Positions 6,369 through 7,933 of a DNA stretch of 7,933 nt are shown here, in pieces. A model generated the notes under the pieces. The model was not told the DNA's origin, made no database searches, and saw nothing but the letters and a program-made list of their open reading frames with translations. The position numbers and the translations under genes are program-made. Source of the DNA: Burkholderiaceae bacterium (GTDB taxonomy: Bacteria > Pseudomonadota > Gammaproteobacteria > Burkholderiales > Burkholderiaceae); assembly GCA_025458735.1 (NCBI GenBank), contig JALORV010000023.1:1-7933 (forward strand), written 5' to 3'. The stretch's first letter is position 1; every line of letters starts with the position of its first letter.

Positions 6369-7535
6369 TCACGCCGCGATCGTCCGTTCCTCGGCCCGGC
6401 GGGCACGGCAGGTCGGCTCGCTGTCGACGCCGTGACGGTGGACGCGTGAGAAGCGACGGCCCAGGCGCGTGAGCATTTCGTAGCCGATCGTTCCGGCCTG
6501 CGCCGCGACGCGGTCGACGTCGCAGCTCGGCCCGATCAGGTCGACCGCATCGCCAGGCCGCAAGGCATCGGGTGGCAGCGCGGTCGCGTCGATCGTGACC
6601 GTGTCCATCGACACGCGGCCGACGATCGGCAGCTCGACCTCGCCGGCCCAGACGCTCGCGCGGTTGCCAAGGCTGCGCAGCCAGCCGTCGGCGTAGCCGA
6701 CCGACGCGGTCGCGATGCGCGAGGGCCGGTCGCTGCTCCACGCATGGCCATAGCCGACCGGCGTGCCGGCCGGCAACTCGCGCACCTGGATCACCCGTGC
6801 CTGCAGCCGCAGCACCGGCCGCATCGGGTTGGGCGCGCCGGCCGCCGGGGCCAGGCCGTACAGCGCGGCGCCGGGGCGGACGAGGTCGAAGTGGTAGTCG
6901 CCGCCGAGGAAGATGCCCGACGAGTTGGCCAGGCTCGCCGGGGCCTGCGGCAGAGAGCGTCGCGCGGCTGCAAAGCGCACGAGTTGCGCCGCGTTGGCCG
7001 GATGCGCGGGATCGTCGGCGCAGGCCAGGTGGCTCATCACGAGTTCCACGCGCAGACCGAAGAAGGCGCCGCGATCGTCGGCGAGCGCGCGCAGTTCGCG
7101 CTCGTCGAGCCCGAGCCGCGCCATGCCGGTGTCGACCTGGACGATGGCGCCGAGCTCGCGGTCGAGCCGGTGCGCCAGCGCGCGCCAGGCATCGATCTGC
7201 GCCTGGCTGTTGAGGACAGGCCGCACGCCGTGGGCGACGAACTCTGCTTCGCTGCCGGGCAGCGGCCCGTGCAGCACCGACAGCGTCGCGTCGCGCGGCA
7301 GCAGCGGCTTCAGCACGATCGCCTCGTCGAGGTGGGCGACGAAGAACTGCCGGCAGCCGGCCGCGGCCAGCGCCGGGCCGACCTGTGCCGCGCCGAGCCC
7401 GTAGGCGTCGGCCTTGAGCACCGCGGCGCAGTCGGCGCCGCCGACGCGGGCCTTCAGCAGTCGCCAGTTGGCGACGATCGCGCCGAGGTCGATCGCCAGC
7501 ACCGCGCCGGCGCCTTGCGAAGGCATGTCGCTCAT
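6369..7535 (-). CDS. alr: Alanine racemase (PLP-dependent), 388 aa
   Basis: The enzyme interconverts L- and D-alanine in the cytoplasm, supplying D-alanine for peptidoglycan or, as DadX-type enzymes do, channelling alanine to catabolism. Fold-type III PLP signatures are clear: Lys41 in AVLKADAYGLG forms the Schiff base, and Tyr281 in SVGYADGW is the opposite catalytic base. Arg140 in DTGMARLG and Met310-Asp311 in GRVSMDTVTID complete the active site. At the position of the carbamylated lysine of the Geobacillus and E. coli enzymes (LK.D.GM) this protein has Gln133 (VQVDTGM). From memory, a non-lysine residue (His) is usual there in alphaproteobacterial-type enzymes, so this is probably a lineage trait rather than damage. 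The family end (GYEMLTRLGRRFSRVHRH) is followed by about 20 extra Arg-rich residues. The start ATG at 7535 overlaps the transporter's stop (ATGA), implying translational coupling; ATG at 7526 is an alternative. Confidence 0.95.
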   Translation of the reverse strand: MSDMPSQGAGAVLAIDLGAIVANWRLLKARVGGADCAAVLKADAYGLGAAQVGPALAAAGCRQFFVAHLDEAIVLKPLLPRDATLSVLHGPLPGSEAEFVAHGVRPVLNSQAQIDAWRALAHRLDRELGAIVQVDTGMARLGLDERELRALADDRGAFFGLRVELVMSHLACADDPAHPANAAQLVRFAAARRSLPQAPASLANSSGIFLGGDYHFDLVRPGAALYGLAPAAGAPNPMRPVLRLQARVIQVRELPAGTPVGYGHAWSSDRPSRIATASVGYADGWLRSLGNRASVWAGEVELPIVGRVSMDTVTIDATALPPDALRPGDAVDLIGPSCDVDRVAAQAGTIGYEMLTRLGRRFSRVHRHGVDSEPTCRARRAEERTIAA

Positions 7536-7933
7536 CGAGGCTGCCCGGCCACCTCCACCGGCAGCGCCTGAGTCGCGCCCTGGCGGTCGAAGTAGTCCTT
7601 CGTCACCTTGGCCACCACCGGCGACAGCAGCAGCAGCGACACCAGGTTGGGGAAGGCCATGAAGGCGTTCAGCGTGTCGGCGACGAGCCAGACCAAATCC
7701 AGGTGCGTGACCGCGCCGACCAGCACGAACGCGGTCCAGAGCAACCGGTACGGCTTTTCCGACTTCGTGCCGACCAGATATTCCCAGCACTTCTCGCCGT
7801 AGTAGGCCCAGCCGAGGATCGTCGTGAACGCGAAGATCACGATCGCCACGGCCAGGAAGTTGGCGCCGAAGCCGGGCAGCGCGGTCTCGAAGGCCGCCGA
7901 GCTGAGCACCGCGCCCTTCAGGCCGCTCTGCCA
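7532..7933 (-). CDS. Alanine/glycine:cation symporter (AGCS family), C-terminal 133 aa, cut by the window edge
   Basis: This is an inner-membrane transporter that takes up alanine or glycine with Na+ or H+. Only the C-terminal part is present; the frame runs off the right edge, and the GTG at 7909 is an internal valine, not the start. Family hallmarks are FAFTTILGWAYYGEKCWEYL, PYRLLW, and the long hydrophobic stretch LVWLVADTLNAFMAFPNL, in which the W.ADTLNA.MA.PNL pattern is strongly conserved in AGCS carriers. Three hydrophobic segments remain, followed by a short cytoplasmic tail ending AGQPR. Its stop codon overlaps the racemase start by four bases, so uptake and racemisation of alanine are probably made together. 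Confidence 0.92.
   Translation of the reverse strand, partial: WQSGLKGAVLSSAAFETALPGFGANFLAVAIVIFAFTTILGWAYYGEKCWEYLVGTKSEKPYRLLWTAFVLVGAVTHLDLVWLVADTLNAFMAFPNLVSLLLLSPVVAKVTKDYFDRQGATQALPVEVAGQPR

Noticed and set aside
4302..6449. A 715-codon plus-strand open frame across the kinase
   Set aside because: It is antisense to a complete hybrid kinase with all catalytic motifs, and its product is an Arg/Gln/His-rich shadow.
4594..6741. A 715-codon minus-strand frame overlapping the kinase and racemase
   Set aside because: It is an out-of-frame, extremely Arg/Ala-rich reading of two well-recognised genes.
6744..7571. A 275-codon plus-strand frame opposite the racemase
   Set aside because: It is antisense to the conserved racemase with no recognisable features.
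1..7933. CRISPR arrays, tRNA/rRNA genes, insertion sequences, attachment sites
   Set aside because: I scanned for direct-repeat arrays, cloverleaf-like sequences, transposase motifs and paired terminal repeats and saw none.

Overview
The window is high-GC DNA with dense coding on the minus strand. It fits a Burkholderiales-type betaproteobacterium, probably in the Rubrivivax/Leptothrix/Methylibium neighbourhood. This placement is an inference from codon choice, a PEP-CTERM (exosortase-sorted) protein and overall protein flavour, not from a marker gene.

Layout from left to right. Positions 1-800 look like decayed DNA. They hold a broken DsbA-like / 2-hydroxychromene-2-carboxylate isomerase gene on the minus strand (internal deletion plus frameshift) and, beyond its 3' end, a faint trace resembling the C-terminus of an HpcH/HpaI-type aldolase. 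Next comes a small unnamed minus-strand gene (1028-1249). Then a 542-residue minus-strand gene (1407-3035) encodes the most interesting product. It has an N-terminal leader like that of DUF4157 ('eCIS core') proteins, an SH3-like segment, an acidic hinge, a charged helical region, and a C-terminal Cys-His-Asp arrangement suggesting a papain-like protease or deamidase fold. The DUF4157 domain itself is absent. Transcribed divergently from it is a PEP-CTERM secreted protein (3323-4354, plus strand) with a problematic start codon.

The right half is a probable minus-strand operon, read from the right edge inward. It runs from an alanine/glycine:cation symporter (cut by the window edge), through an alanine racemase overlapping it by 4 bp (ATGA), to a membrane-bound hybrid histidine kinase 72 bp further on. 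Transporter and racemase together suggest alanine uptake followed by L/D interconversion, for catabolism or for peptidoglycan. Whether the kinase belongs to the same circuit is only suggested by position. The PEP-CTERM gene and the kinase gene converge on a 118-bp gap containing hairpins.

The best candidate for something undescribed is the leader-plus-papain-like protein. No contractile-injection structural genes are visible in the window, so its delivery route is unknown.
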